From Holosporaceae bacterium (GTDB lineage: Bacteria; Pseudomonadota; Alphaproteobacteria; UBA3830): a DNA stretch of 34,469 nucleotides. The notes under the pieces are model-generated. The model did no database searches and was not told where the DNA came from. It saw only the letters and a program-made list of their open reading frames with translations. The DNA is taken from positions 1 through 34,469 of the forward strand of contig JAISYI010000012.1 of the NCBI GenBank assembly GCA_031269995.1, given 5' to 3'. This document shows, piece after piece, positions 16,000 to 24,542 of the stretch; position 1 is the stretch's first letter, and every line of letters begins with the position of its first letter. The position numbers and the translations under genes are program-made.

Positions 16000-18210
16000 A
16001 TGGCGCGATGGCTTTGTTTTCTGCTGGGGGTTTTAGTACCGAATTCAGTGGTCGGACTAGATGCCATATCAAATGCTTTAAATAGTGTCAGCGAATTGAG
16101 CAAAGGTGCAGGCAAACTGTTCTCTGACGTAGAGAAGCTGGGGAGACAGCTAACAGATGGCAACGATAATAAAAATGTATATTATAATCAGCAATTGAGG
16201 CAAGCCCAACCTGGCAGCAATGGCTTCCCTAATCAAAACAATTTTATTAATAATGGCTTCCCTGGATACAACAATCCGAATTTGGCTTCCGGTCAGTTTT
16301 CGGTGCGTCAATTTGGGAATGATCCACGGCCTGGTGGTGGTCGTGATTTAGGGACCATCAGCCAATTTGCGATGTCGCCACCGTCTGTCTCGCAAATTTT
16401 TGATGAGCAGCGGGAAGTATTCAGCCCTTGTATCAGCCCCTCCGGCAAATATGTGGTTTACATCGCGAAAAATGTCGGCACATATTCTCTTCATATCGTT
16501 CCAACTGGCCAGAAAAGCGCGTTTGCAAATATTGTTAGCGAAAATGAGGGGCACATTGCAAGATTATTCTTTTTTCTATCTGAAGATGCACGTGAGTATG
16601 TTGTTTATACCCACCGGGATAAGAATCATTATCTAAAGATAACTGCTATTGATTTACAAACGAGGCAGAGAAAAGAGATAACCCCGGCAGAACTCAACGC
16701 TACGCACATGCATGTCTATCCCGGAGCTAAGGGACTTCTTATAATCTCTGGTACAGCCGACAGCGAAACATACCAGATGCACAACATAACGATGCCAGGT
16801 GGTTCTGCTAAGCTGATGAAGACGTTAACGTCTCTTCCTACTACGGTCTTCTTTAATCCTGATCTCTCCGTAAAATTGGTGGTTGAAAAAATGAAGGAGA
16901 GCCAAGTCTATGCTGTCTTTGCTGTTATTGATGGGAAGAAAACGCAAGTGGACGCGATAGAAGATCCCCAGACGGCAAAATATGTAGCTGCGGACGGAGA
17001 TCGCTGCTGGAAATCGATATTGGGAAAAAATCATGCTACGCTGATTGAGCGTAATTTCAAAACTGGACAGCAGAGGGAAGTCGCCAAGCTCCTTGACGTC
17101 ACTGATTTGCATGATTGCCGGGCGGTGACGAATTGGAACGGCGAACCGTTTATGCTTGTTGTCAATCGTAGATATTTTGATAATATCCCGCTCTGCGACT
17201 GGGCTGGGGAACACATTGAGAGATTAAATCATGATTTTGGCGTTGGCCGATGGCGTGTTATCAACGCATCAGGAAACGCTAGAGTCTGGCTTATCTGCGT
17301 CGGTGATCCAATTTCTCCTGATAAATATTACACTTACAATACGACGACCGGAAGTCTGATGCATGTTGCAACTCCTGGAAAATCGACGAACGTATTACAG
17401 TTTCCGTGGCGAACGCAGTGTGTTGATCTGCCATCGAGTGATGGCACAGTTGTGCGTGCGTATGTCACCAGTCCATACTCTCCGTTTACTTCTCCGCTCG
17501 TATTAATTATTGCCAAGCGCCGTGTCAGCTGGAGCTTTTATGCGATTGTCCATTCTCTGGTGAGCAGAGGGTGTAATGTTGCACTGGTACATATCAATAT
17601 GCCTCGAGACAGCACTATGCCTCGAGACAGCACTGACAGTGTGTCAGATACTTCAGCTAGAGTACAGGATTTACTAGAAAATATTATAAGTAACTTGCAC
17701 AGAGCAAAACTAGCGGCCATGGGCGGCATTGCGTTGGTAGCTTTTGGAAAGGAATCTGCCGAACCAGCTCTAGGCGTATGTCAAAGCTCTCCACAAGAGT
17801 TCATATCTTTGACTTTTGTGTCGTCGAAATTTGCATCAGGAAGCTCTAATGTTGGCGAGAAAATTGATAAACCGGCGCTCTTTGTCATGACAGATGGTGC
17901 TTTCAAGGAGATTGCATCGGCAGAAATATGTAATAGCGACAGAATATCCGTATTCACTTATCGGGACAGACCTCCTAACGATTGCGTTGCTAAACTTATA
18001 GCAATACATATTATGAAATCTGCAAAAAATACACAGATTCCTTTAGAGCGTATGCTTCCTTCCGATTTAATGCACCTCAATCCGACAGTTGATCGCTGTA
18101 ATCTGGCTCCTAAACACGTAAAGAGTGGCGCATGTGACGATGATTTTGAAAATAGCGATGCTGGAGGTGGCTCCGATGATCCTTCTACGCCGGATAGCAG
18201 CATAATATAA
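16000..18210 (+). CDS. Exported S9 (prolyl-oligopeptidase-like) protein, probably catalytically dead
   Basis: A 736-residue exported protein. An N-terminal signal peptide (about 1-20) is followed by a linker rich in N, Q, G and P (about 55-115), then WD40/TolB-like propeller strands (about 135-470, for example SPSGKYVVYIA), and a C-terminal alpha/beta-hydrolase-like part (about 475-690). The fold call comes from the order of elements: LVSRGCNVALVHINM, a helix, then KLAAMGG, as in acylaminoacyl peptidases of family S9. The expected nucleophile elbow GGSYGG is replaced by MGGIALVAFG (from residue 574), so no catalytic serine is seen. A perfect 18-base tandem duplication encodes MPRDST twice (534-545), where active relatives have RGSTGYG. 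The tail is acidic and serine-rich. A binding or structural role is inferred. Confidence 0.6.
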   Translation: MARWLCFLLGVLVPNSVVGLDAISNALNSVSELSKGAGKLFSDVEKLGRQLTDGNDNKNVYYNQQLRQAQPGSNGFPNQNNFINNGFPGYNNPNLASGQFSVRQFGNDPRPGGGRDLGTISQFAMSPPSVSQIFDEQREVFSPCISPSGKYVVYIAKNVGTYSLHIVPTGQKSAFANIVSENEGHIARLFFFLSEDAREYVVYTHRDKNHYLKITAIDLQTRQRKEITPAELNATHMHVYPGAKGLLIISGTADSETYQMHNITMPGGSAKLMKTLTSLPTTVFFNPDLSVKLVVEKMKESQVYAVFAVIDGKKTQVDAIEDPQTAKYVAADGDRCWKSILGKNHATLIERNFKTGQQREVAKLLDVTDLHDCRAVTNWNGEPFMLVVNRRYFDNIPLCDWAGEHIERLNHDFGVGRWRVINASGNARVWLICVGDPISPDKYYTYNTTTGSLMHVATPGKSTNVLQFPWRTQCVDLPSSDGTVVRAYVTSPYSPFTSPLVLIIAKRRVSWSFYAIVHSLVSRGCNVALVHINMPRDSTMPRDSTDSVSDTSARVQDLLENIISNLHRAKLAAMGGIALVAFGKESAEPALGVCQSSPQEFISLTFVSSKFASGSSNVGEKIDKPALFVMTDGAFKEIASAEICNSDRISVFTYRDRPPNDCVAKLIAIHIMKSAKNTQIPLERMLPSDLMHLNPTVDRCNLAPKHVKSGACDDDFENSDAGGGSDDPSTPDSSII
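17599..17634 (+). repeat. Perfect 18-base in-frame tandem duplication
   Basis: Copies 17599-17616 and 17617-17634 are identical and encode MPRDST twice inside the S9-like protein. The copy number is two and the frame is kept. Perfect identity suggests a recent slippage or duplication event. Confidence 0.95.
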
Positions 18211-18284
18211 CACAAGCGCTGAGAGATTATAGAAAGAAATAGTATGCCATCATTCATGTAATTGGTTTTTATTTGTAATAAAGA

Positions 18285-18313
18285 TTGAATGTTTTTTTTA
18301 AATGATGTATCCT
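18285..18313 (+). promoter_or_regulatory. Sigma-70-type promoter for the phasin gene
   Basis: TTGAAT (18285-18290), a 17-base spacer and TATCCT (18308-18313) precede the phasin ATG by 32 bases. A GAGGGAG ribosome binding site lies in between. Short upstream leader and good boxes suit a highly expressed granule protein. Confidence 0.5.
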
Positions 18314-18345
18314 TAAACGAGGCTTAGGTTTTGAGGGAGATAACG

Positions 18346-18744
18346 ATGGCTACAGCAACAAACGCAGGCGATTCAAAAACGGCAGGAAGCAGTGGATTCT
18401 CAAAAGTGGATGCAACTGTTATAATGGATTCATATAGAAAGAACCTGGAGATCGTAGGTCTAATCGGAAAGATGACCGTGGAAGTCTTTGGTGGTGTAAT
18501 AAAGTTGCAAACGGCTTTCTTTCAACAATTTATGGAAGATTGCAGTACTGTGCTTGCAAAGGGTGTTAGGCCGGCTGAAGCAGCTACCAGGTTTTACGAA
18601 ATACTAAGAGATAACACCGTAAAGTCTATAGCGCATGGAAAAAAAATCTCTGACGTAGTTTTGAGCGGGAGCAATGAAATCGGGACCGCCGTGGCTGCGA
18701 GATTGAAAGAGAGTGTTGACAACGCGAAAGCTGCGATGAAATAA
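18346..18744 (+). CDS. Phasin family protein (polyhydroxyalkanoate granule surface)
   Basis: Small amphipathic helical protein of 132 residues, of the Phasin_2 type. The pattern DSYRKNLEIVGLIGKMTVEV, LQTAFFQQFMED and a C-terminal helix ending in a lysine/alanine-rich tail (ESVDNAKAAMK) fit phasins that coat polyhydroxyalkanoate granules. The ATG at 18346 has GAGGGAG upstream; an in-frame TTG at 18331 is less likely. It has its own promoter and terminator, so it is monocistronic. The PHA synthase gene is not in this window, so storage itself is inferred. Confidence 0.82.
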   Translation: MATATNAGDSKTAGSSGFSKVDATVIMDSYRKNLEIVGLIGKMTVEVFGGVIKLQTAFFQQFMEDCSTVLAKGVRPAEAATRFYEILRDNTVKSIAHGKKISDVVLSGSNEIGTAVAARLKESVDNAKAAMK

Positions 18745-18784
18745 CTAGGGCGGAATCTTTATGCCGTTTTCAGAATCAGATTTT

Positions 18785-18813
18785 GGCGCTGGCTGGGCTG
18801 GCGCCTTTTTTTT
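18785..18813 (+). terminator. Rho-independent terminator after phasin
   Basis: Stem GGCGC (18785-18789) pairs with GCGCC (18801-18805), with extra G-U/G-C options in the loop, and eight T follow. It lies 40 bases after the phasin stop. Confidence 0.85.
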
Positions 18814-18881
18814 GTTGCGGATTACGGTATTCCGATATAGGTGGTTTAGATACTGACTGACTTAGACTATGGAGGAGAGAC

Positions 18882-19424
18882 ATGGGTTTTTCTTTTTCCG
18901 GACGGCGCATGGAAATTGGGGAAACGTTAACCAATAAAGCTAGGGATGCATGCGATAACTTGGTTAGGAAATATGGTGTTGAGTTCCTTGACGTTAATAT
19001 ATCTATGAAAAAAGACTCTTATTCATTCAGTTGCGATATTGCGGTGAAGACGAGTGGGGGAAACTCTTACTACGCGAGCAATATCGCGGAGGATCCGCAC
19101 ATTTCTTTCGATATAACTCTGGAGAAAATTGACGTTCAAATGCAGAAAAGAAAACGATGTGATAGGTTGCCGAACAAAGTGCGGCAGCAAGTAGAGATAA
19201 ATTCCTTCGGTAATTCATTTGAGGAGAGCAGCAAAGAGCACCCTATAATAATAGCAGAGATCCTTGACGATCTTCCTCTTTTAAGTGTCAGTGATGCTGC
19301 TAGGCGACTGAACGAAAAGACGAATGTGCTAATATTTGAGAACGTGGCTAATGATGCTGTGAATGTTGTTTATTCCCGCCTTGATGGGAATATCGGTTGG
19401 ATAGACTATAAGTTTAAACGATGA
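18882..19424 (+). CDS. hpf: Ribosome hibernation promoting factor, long form
   Basis: Dimerises and silences 70S ribosomes in stationary phase. The N-terminal S30AE domain (about 1-95) shows FSGRRMEIGE and a basic RKRCDRL end. The long-form C-terminal domain is diagnostic: PIIIAEI, LSVSDAARRLNEKTNVLIFEN and VVYSRLDGNIGWID. The total of 180 residues fits the alphaproteobacterial long form. GGAGGAGAG precedes the ATG. The gene follows the phasin terminator and is 52 bases ahead of a GntP permease; rpoN and ptsN, frequent neighbours in proteobacteria, are absent. Confidence 0.93.
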   Translation: MGFSFSGRRMEIGETLTNKARDACDNLVRKYGVEFLDVNISMKKDSYSFSCDIAVKTSGGNSYYASNIAEDPHISFDITLEKIDVQMQKRKRCDRLPNKVRQQVEINSFGNSFEESSKEHPIIIAEILDDLPLLSVSDAARRLNEKTNVLIFENVANDAVNVVYSRLDGNIGWIDYKFKR

Positions 19425-19476
19425 TAGATTTGGAGGAGGTTTTTCTCTCAAAATTTTCTACCAAAGGGGATGCAAA

Positions 19477-20859
19477 ATGCTGGAAGTTCCAAGTATCTTT
19501 CTATCCATAGCATTGTTGATGTTTTTCGCATACAAGGGCGTTTCTGTACTTGTGTTAGCACCTCTACTGGCATCATGCACTGTATTGCTAAGCGGGCAGG
19601 AATCTCTCCTAGCTCATTATACTCAAATTTTCATGGTAAAACTCGGGGACTTCGCGACAATTTACTTCCCTCTGTTTCTTCTAAGTGCAATTTTTGGGAA
19701 AATTATGGAAAATTCTGGCAGCGCTCGGGCAATATCAGAGTATGTATCGCAGAAGATTGGACCTGAGAAGGCAATTCTCGCGACAGTGCTTTCCTGCGCA
19801 GTTTTGACCTACGGAGGAGTGTCGTTGTTTGTTGTGGCTTTTGCCGTTTACCCGATTGCTGTCGCGCTGTTCAGAAAAGCTGATATCCCGAAGAGATTGA
19901 TCCCTCCGGCAATAGCGCTCGGCTCGTTCACCTTCACCATGGTAGCTCTTCCGGGAACTCCAGCGATACAGAACGCTATCCCTACGCAGTATTTCGGTAC
20001 CAATACTTTTGCTGCTCCTGGCCTTGGGATAATTGCCGCCACTCTTATGTTCGTCGGAGGTATGTTTTGGCTGCGTAGGCAGTTAAAGTTTGCCAGGATT
20101 ATCGGAGAAGGGTACGGTCAGCATGATGATCGGGTTCTTCAGACCGCCATCAATGATCTTCCTAATTTTTGGGTAGCGGTTATGCCAGTCATCTTAGTCA
20201 TACTTGTTAATTACATCAGCGTTAAATATGTCTTCCCAAATATTGATACATCCTATCTGCAAACGGAAAAATATGGAGCTACTGACATTAAAGTGGTAGC
20301 AGGAAACTGGGGAATTATCGTTGCTGTGTTTTTCTCCATATTGTTTTTAACTTGCAAACATTTCAAGAGGATCAATCTTTTGAAGTGCCTAAATGGGGGT
20401 GCAGCAGATTCGCTGCTACCGATATTCAACACAGCATCAGTGGTTGGATATGGGGCAGTTATTAACAGCCTTCCGGGATTTGTAATGATTCGGGATCAAA
20501 TCATCTCTCTGTCCTCGGAAAATCCTATTATTTCTGGATCCTGTGTGACAGGGGCGCTCTGTGCAATAACGGGATCTGCATCGGGTGGCTTGAGCATATC
20601 CATGGAAATGATCGGGGAGCAATTGCTGAAACTCGCCAATCAGGCGAATGTTAGCCCGGAAGTTCTTCACCGGATAATCTCCCTTGCATCTAGCACTTTG
20701 CACGCCCTTCCGCATAATGGAGCGATAATTACTCTGTTGGTCATCTGTGGACTGACTCACAAGGATTCTTACCGAGATATCCTAGTCGTGTCACTGGTGA
20801 ATACCACCGTTGCAACGTTGATTGCTATACTAATCTATAATCTTTTAGGTGTATTTTAG
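19477..20859 (+). CDS. GntP-family permease (gluconate or hydroxycarboxylate symporter)
   Basis: Inner-membrane proton symporter with about 12-13 hydrophobic segments in 460 residues. Family signs include FPLFLLSAIFGKIMENSGSA near helix 3, TYGGVSLFVVAFAVYPIA, ALPGTPAIQNAIPT, and ITGSASGGLSISM near the C-terminal half. Members transport gluconate or other hydroxy acids; some are annotated as D-beta-hydroxybutyrate permeases. No sugar-acid kinase is adjacent, and the phasin two genes upstream makes a hydroxybutyrate-type substrate tempting, but this is inference. AGGGG precedes the ATG; the preceding gap holds a stray AGGAGG at about 19433 without a start codon. Confidence 0.87.
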   Translation: MLEVPSIFLSIALLMFFAYKGVSVLVLAPLLASCTVLLSGQESLLAHYTQIFMVKLGDFATIYFPLFLLSAIFGKIMENSGSARAISEYVSQKIGPEKAILATVLSCAVLTYGGVSLFVVAFAVYPIAVALFRKADIPKRLIPPAIALGSFTFTMVALPGTPAIQNAIPTQYFGTNTFAAPGLGIIAATLMFVGGMFWLRRQLKFARIIGEGYGQHDDRVLQTAINDLPNFWVAVMPVILVILVNYISVKYVFPNIDTSYLQTEKYGATDIKVVAGNWGIIVAVFFSILFLTCKHFKRINLLKCLNGGAADSLLPIFNTASVVGYGAVINSLPGFVMIRDQIISLSSENPIISGSCVTGALCAITGSASGGLSISMEMIGEQLLKLANQANVSPEVLHRIISLASSTLHALPHNGAIITLLVICGLTHKDSYRDILVVSLVNTTVATLIAILIYNLLGVF

Positions 20860-20969
20860 CGAGTGGTTTTCTGATGAAGATCGAACAGTAAAACTTAGCG
20901 ATTAGTCTCTCACTCTAGAGCTAAAATAATACCTATTCACTAGCCGGCTTAACCATGATTCTCCTAAGC

Positions 20970-21809
20970 CTAAGAATGAAGAACTACAGCCGATTCAGGA
21001 TGCCCGATGGAGTGACCATCTGTTTCATCTTTTCCAGAGAATATTTGACGATACTTCTCGAGTTCCTGGCGATATTTTACACCTTCCTTTGGATCTTTTT
21101 TATGCACATTGCTACCTACCAAAGCAATGGCTTTTTCCTTCATTGTTTCCGAAGAAGCAATCGAAACTCCAGAGGCGGCAAATTTTTCCATCTTTTGGGA
21201 AATTTTTACGATCTGTTCATCAACATCACTGCTAGGCTGTGATGCGGAAGACTCTGGCAGAGCTCCTCCGTTCGTAACTCTTAGGAGAGCCGGAATTTGT
21301 GAGACCGGGGTGGATGTCGCTTTCTTTACCTGCGGAGTATGCAGGGAGACGAGAGTCTCTCGCACTAAATTCTCATTCTCCTTTTTGGCAATTGTTGCGC
21401 TCTTCCAATCTTCATCGCGTGTGGTGGGTGCAGCGGAAGAAACTAGAACGTCATCTGCTTGTCCGGAATCCTTCTCATTTCTGGAGCTGTCATCGCGAGG
21501 AGAATTACTCCGGTCTTCGCCCCTTTTTGCATTATCGGCGTCGGCTGCTTTTGGCTTGTTACGGTTCTTTTGTCTCCTTCCTTTCCCCCTCTTTTTCCTC
21601 TTCAAGGATGTTTTAGAGGAATTACCATGTCTCACCTCTTTAGGTCTGAGTCCATCGGCGCCTATTATGGATGAATCCGATTGTCCTTCTGAATTAGAAG
21701 TGTTGTCAAGATTTTGCGGAGCGTCGTCGGCCGACAGCCTTTCTGTCGATAACAGCGCGACTGCCCACAGCATCGTCGCAGCTATTGCTACAGCAGCTTG
21801 TTTTCCCAC
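20970..21809 (-). CDS. Secreted low-complexity protein with a strongly basic segment, unknown function
   Basis: No family recognised. The 279-residue product starts at a GTG with AGGAGAAG upstream. A signal peptide (about 1-27, AAVAIAATMLWAVALL then LSA) leads into a Ser/Asp/Asn-rich, probably disordered chain. Residues 66-87 form a dense basic patch (KRKKRGKGRRQKNRNK), which resembles nucleic-acid-binding or nuclear-localisation segments. A weakly helical C-terminal part (about 190-260, DEQIVKISQKMEKF and KEGVKYRQELEKYRQ) may be coiled coil. A 258-codon frame is open on the opposite strand, but its product has no signal and no family signs. The gene is convergent with the GntP permease. Confidence 0.65.
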   Translation of the reverse strand: MGKQAAVAIAATMLWAVALLSTERLSADDAPQNLDNTSNSEGQSDSSIIGADGLRPKEVRHGNSSKTSLKRKKRGKGRRQKNRNKPKAADADNAKRGEDRSNSPRDDSSRNEKDSGQADDVLVSSAAPTTRDEDWKSATIAKKENENLVRETLVSLHTPQVKKATSTPVSQIPALLRVTNGGALPESSASQPSSDVDEQIVKISQKMEKFAASGVSIASSETMKEKAIALVGSNVHKKDPKEGVKYRQELEKYRQIFSGKDETDGHSIGHPESAVVLHS

Positions 21810-21828
21810 AGAAACTTCTCCTACTACG

Positions 21829-21857
21829 AAAATATCCTTGGATAATTACTATCCCAA
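21829..21857 (-). promoter_or_regulatory. Possible promoter for the basic secreted protein gene
   Basis: On the minus strand TTGGGA (21857-21852), a 17-base spacer and TATTTT (21834-21829) lie about 20 bases before the GTG start. The boxes are moderate matches to sigma-70 consensus. Confidence 0.3.
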
Positions 21858-21959
21858 AACGATTAATACTTCGTATGCAAAATGAAGAAAGAGAAAATCT
21901 TTTTTTGTCAGTTGTCTGCATCTATTCATTAAAGCCATAATGTTAGAATAGCGAACGAA

Positions 21960-24536
21960 TTAGCTGTCAAGGGAACGAGAATCGTTGTATTTAATGTTAG
22001 CCTCAAGAGGTACTGACAGCCGTTGGGCGTTTTCCATGGCATTCTTTATCACTGGGATCGCTTGCTCGACGAATTCGTCGTTAATTTCGAAAATTAGCTC
22101 ATCGTGAATCTGTAACAACAATTTTGAATGAAGCTCCTTCAATTGCGGGAATATGTCGATCATTGCAATCTTCACTATATCGGCTGCGCTGCCTTGGATT
22201 GTTGCGTTGACTGCTTGCCTCTCGCCAAATTGCCGAAGGAAATAATTCGGTGACAGGATGTCTTTGATGTAGCAGCGTCTCTTTGTAATCGTTTGAACGT
22301 AACCATGCTTCTGTACGAAAGCCAACGTGCTTTTCCTAAAAGCTTCAAATTCCGGAAATTGCTCTAGATAACTATTGATATAGCTTACAGCCTTGTCTAT
22401 GGGTACTGACATGATTCTGGCCAATTTGAATGGCGACATCCCATAGATTATCCCAAAATTTATAATTTTGGCATAGGAACGCATTTCCGCAGTTACATTG
22501 TTTGTGGAGAGTCCGAATACGCTGGCGGCGGTGATCGCATGGACATCTTCTTTGGCGATAAAAGCATGCTTCAAAAGTCTAATATCGGCAACATGGGCCA
22601 ACACCCGCAGTTCTATCTGCGAGTAATCAAATGACACAAGCTGCGATCCTTTTTCGCTTAGAAAGGCTTCGCGAATTCGCCTACCGTACTTAGTGGCACG
22701 CGGGATGTTTTGCAAATTGGGATTTGATGACGATAGTCTCCCGGTTATTGTCGAAGTCATATGGAACGTGGAATGAATTCTACCAGTCTGACTGTCAATG
22801 AACTTACACAGAGAATGTGTGTAAGTAGACAACAACTTCGATAGCCTACGCCATTCGATGACCAGTGCTGGAACTGGGCTATACGCTACCAACTCCTCGA
22901 GGCTTTCCATATCCAATGATCCTCTTTTTTTGGGTCTAGGAATGTTTAGCCGCATAAAAAGAGCTTCGGTAAGCTGATTGGCCGATCCGATGTTGAATTC
23001 ATATCCAACCAGCTCAAAAATTCGCTTTTCTGTCTCTTTTATCTTCTGGGAGAACTCTTCAGCTAGCTTTCTGAGCTTTTGCGGAGAAACTATTACGCCA
23101 TTTTCCTCCATATTCTTTAGTATAGAAATAAGTGGGCGATCAACTTTTTGATAAATTATGTCCAGCTGATTTCTTTTTAAATCCTCTGCAATAATTTCAT
23201 AGCTATTGTAGATTAACTCGGAAATTTTACAGATTTGATCCGTCTCACAGATGTTTTTGAAAGATAGCTTGCAAATTGGATCATCGCTGTGCCGGAAGAC
23301 ATCGCCGATAGTGTCTCCGGCGGTTCCATGCAGCAGATAGTTCATTACTGACAGATCGTCGTAGGACTGCAGCTTGATACTTTTAAAAAATCGAAGCTCA
23401 TTTCTTATTCCTATCTTCTGTATACTGGGATTCTCAAGATATGGTTTCATAATGCGGCAGATTTCGCTGAGGTTTGTCCCTCTAAAGAATAGATTATTGT
23501 TGTCATTGGCGGAGAAAATGCAGATAGCTGTTTGATCGCCGCAACACAGGGCAAGCGCGTTATTTCCATTCGGGTAGGATGAGAAGAAAAAACTTAGTTT
23601 TTTTATTCGATTTAGTTCAAAAAAAACCCTCAGCGCTTCCGGCGTGGAAATCATCTGCCGAGAGCAATCTTCCGAGCAGGGAGACTGCGGACCTAATCTT
23701 CTGACCAGCGATTGAAATCCTAGATTTTTTAGGAAGTTCTTTACTCTATTATAATCGTAAGATATGCGAAAATTCTCCAGGTTCCAGTCAAGAGGAACAT
23801 TCCTTTCGAGCGTAACCAATCGCAGGGAAATATCAAGAATTCCCCTCTGTTGAATCAGGTTTTCCCTGATTTTTTTGCCATGAATAGAATTGATGTTGCG
23901 GTAAATTTCGTCCAATGTTCCAAATTTATTAATGAGTTTGGCCGCAGTTTGCGGGCCAATTCCACTTACTCCCGGAATATTGTCTGATGAGTCTCCCATA
24001 AGAGCCTGCAGGAAAACCATCTGGGATGGTTGCACATGGTATTTTTCTAACACGGCTTCGGCCCCGACAATTTTAGATTTTATCGGGTCAAATAGCGAAA
24101 CACTATCCGAGATTAGTTGCGTCAAATCCTTGTCCGAAGAGATTATTCTCACTTTATAGCCACGCTCTGATAATTCTGTTGCGCAGGTTGCTATGACATC
24201 ATCAGCCTCGAAGCCTTTTTTGCTGATGATAGGTACGCCGAAGGCCTCGCAGGCTTCCCGTAGCAACGGCATCTGCGATTTAAGATCGTCAGGAGTTACT
24301 TTACGGTTGCTTTTGTATTCAGCATATACTTCCTTGCGAAAAGTATCGCGGCCGCTGTCCATCACTACGCAGAACAAATCAGCTCTATGCTTTTCCAGCA
24401 GTGGAATAAGCATGGAGCAAAAACCATAAACTGCTCCGACAGGCTGCTCCGCTCCATTCGTCAATTGTGGCAAAGCGTAGTAGGCACGATAGGCAAAGCC
24501 TGAGCCATCTACAAGGACGGCAAGATTATCAGACAT
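21960..24536 (-). CDS. polA: DNA polymerase I with degenerate 3'-5' exonuclease domain
   Basis: Repair and Okazaki-fragment polymerase, 858 residues. The 5' nuclease domain (about 1-290) keeps LVDGSGFAYRAYYALP, FEADDVIAT, SSDKDL and the DNIPGVSGIGPQTA helix-hairpin-helix. The polymerase domain keeps motif A DYSQIELR (637-644), motif B AKIINFGIIYGMS and motif C QIHDELIFE (HDEL at 811-814). The middle domain has lost the proofreading carboxylates: the FDTET equivalent reads SFFFSS, the NLKYD equivalent reads GIRNELRFF, and the YAAEDADVT equivalent is not seen. It is therefore expected to polymerise and remove primers but not proofread. It starts 6 bases after the secB stop, so the two are likely cotranscribed. 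Confidence 0.97.
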   Translation of the reverse strand: MSDNLAVLVDGSGFAYRAYYALPQLTNGAEQPVGAVYGFCSMLIPLLEKHRADLFCVVMDSGRDTFRKEVYAEYKSNRKVTPDDLKSQMPLLREACEAFGVPIISKKGFEADDVIATCATELSERGYKVRIISSDKDLTQLISDSVSLFDPIKSKIVGAEAVLEKYHVQPSQMVFLQALMGDSSDNIPGVSGIGPQTAAKLINKFGTLDEIYRNINSIHGKKIRENLIQQRGILDISLRLVTLERNVPLDWNLENFRISYDYNRVKNFLKNLGFQSLVRRLGPQSPCSEDCSRQMISTPEALRVFFELNRIKKLSFFFSSYPNGNNALALCCGDQTAICIFSANDNNNLFFRGTNLSEICRIMKPYLENPSIQKIGIRNELRFFKSIKLQSYDDLSVMNYLLHGTAGDTIGDVFRHSDDPICKLSFKNICETDQICKISELIYNSYEIIAEDLKRNQLDIIYQKVDRPLISILKNMEENGVIVSPQKLRKLAEEFSQKIKETEKRIFELVGYEFNIGSANQLTEALFMRLNIPRPKKRGSLDMESLEELVAYSPVPALVIEWRRLSKLLSTYTHSLCKFIDSQTGRIHSTFHMTSTITGRLSSSNPNLQNIPRATKYGRRIREAFLSEKGSQLVSFDYSQIELRVLAHVADIRLLKHAFIAKEDVHAITAASVFGLSTNNVTAEMRSYAKIINFGIIYGMSPFKLARIMSVPIDKAVSYINSYLEQFPEFEAFRKSTLAFVQKHGYVQTITKRRCYIKDILSPNYFLRQFGERQAVNATIQGSAADIVKIAMIDIFPQLKELHSKLLLQIHDELIFEINDEFVEQAIPVIKNAMENAQRLSVPLEANIKYNDSRSLDS

Positions 24537-24542
24537 AGAGAC

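Noticed and set aside
18882-19424. YajQ-type nucleotide-binding protein as identity of this gene
   Set aside because: The SGRRMEIGE start and the C-terminal VVYSRLDGNIGWID block are specific to long-form HPF.
21109-21885. Long open frame (258 codons) on the plus strand opposite the basic secreted protein gene
   Set aside because: The minus-strand frame has a signal peptide and an AGGAGAAG ribosome binding site; the plus frame has neither and reads as a Ser/Phe-rich antisense shadow.
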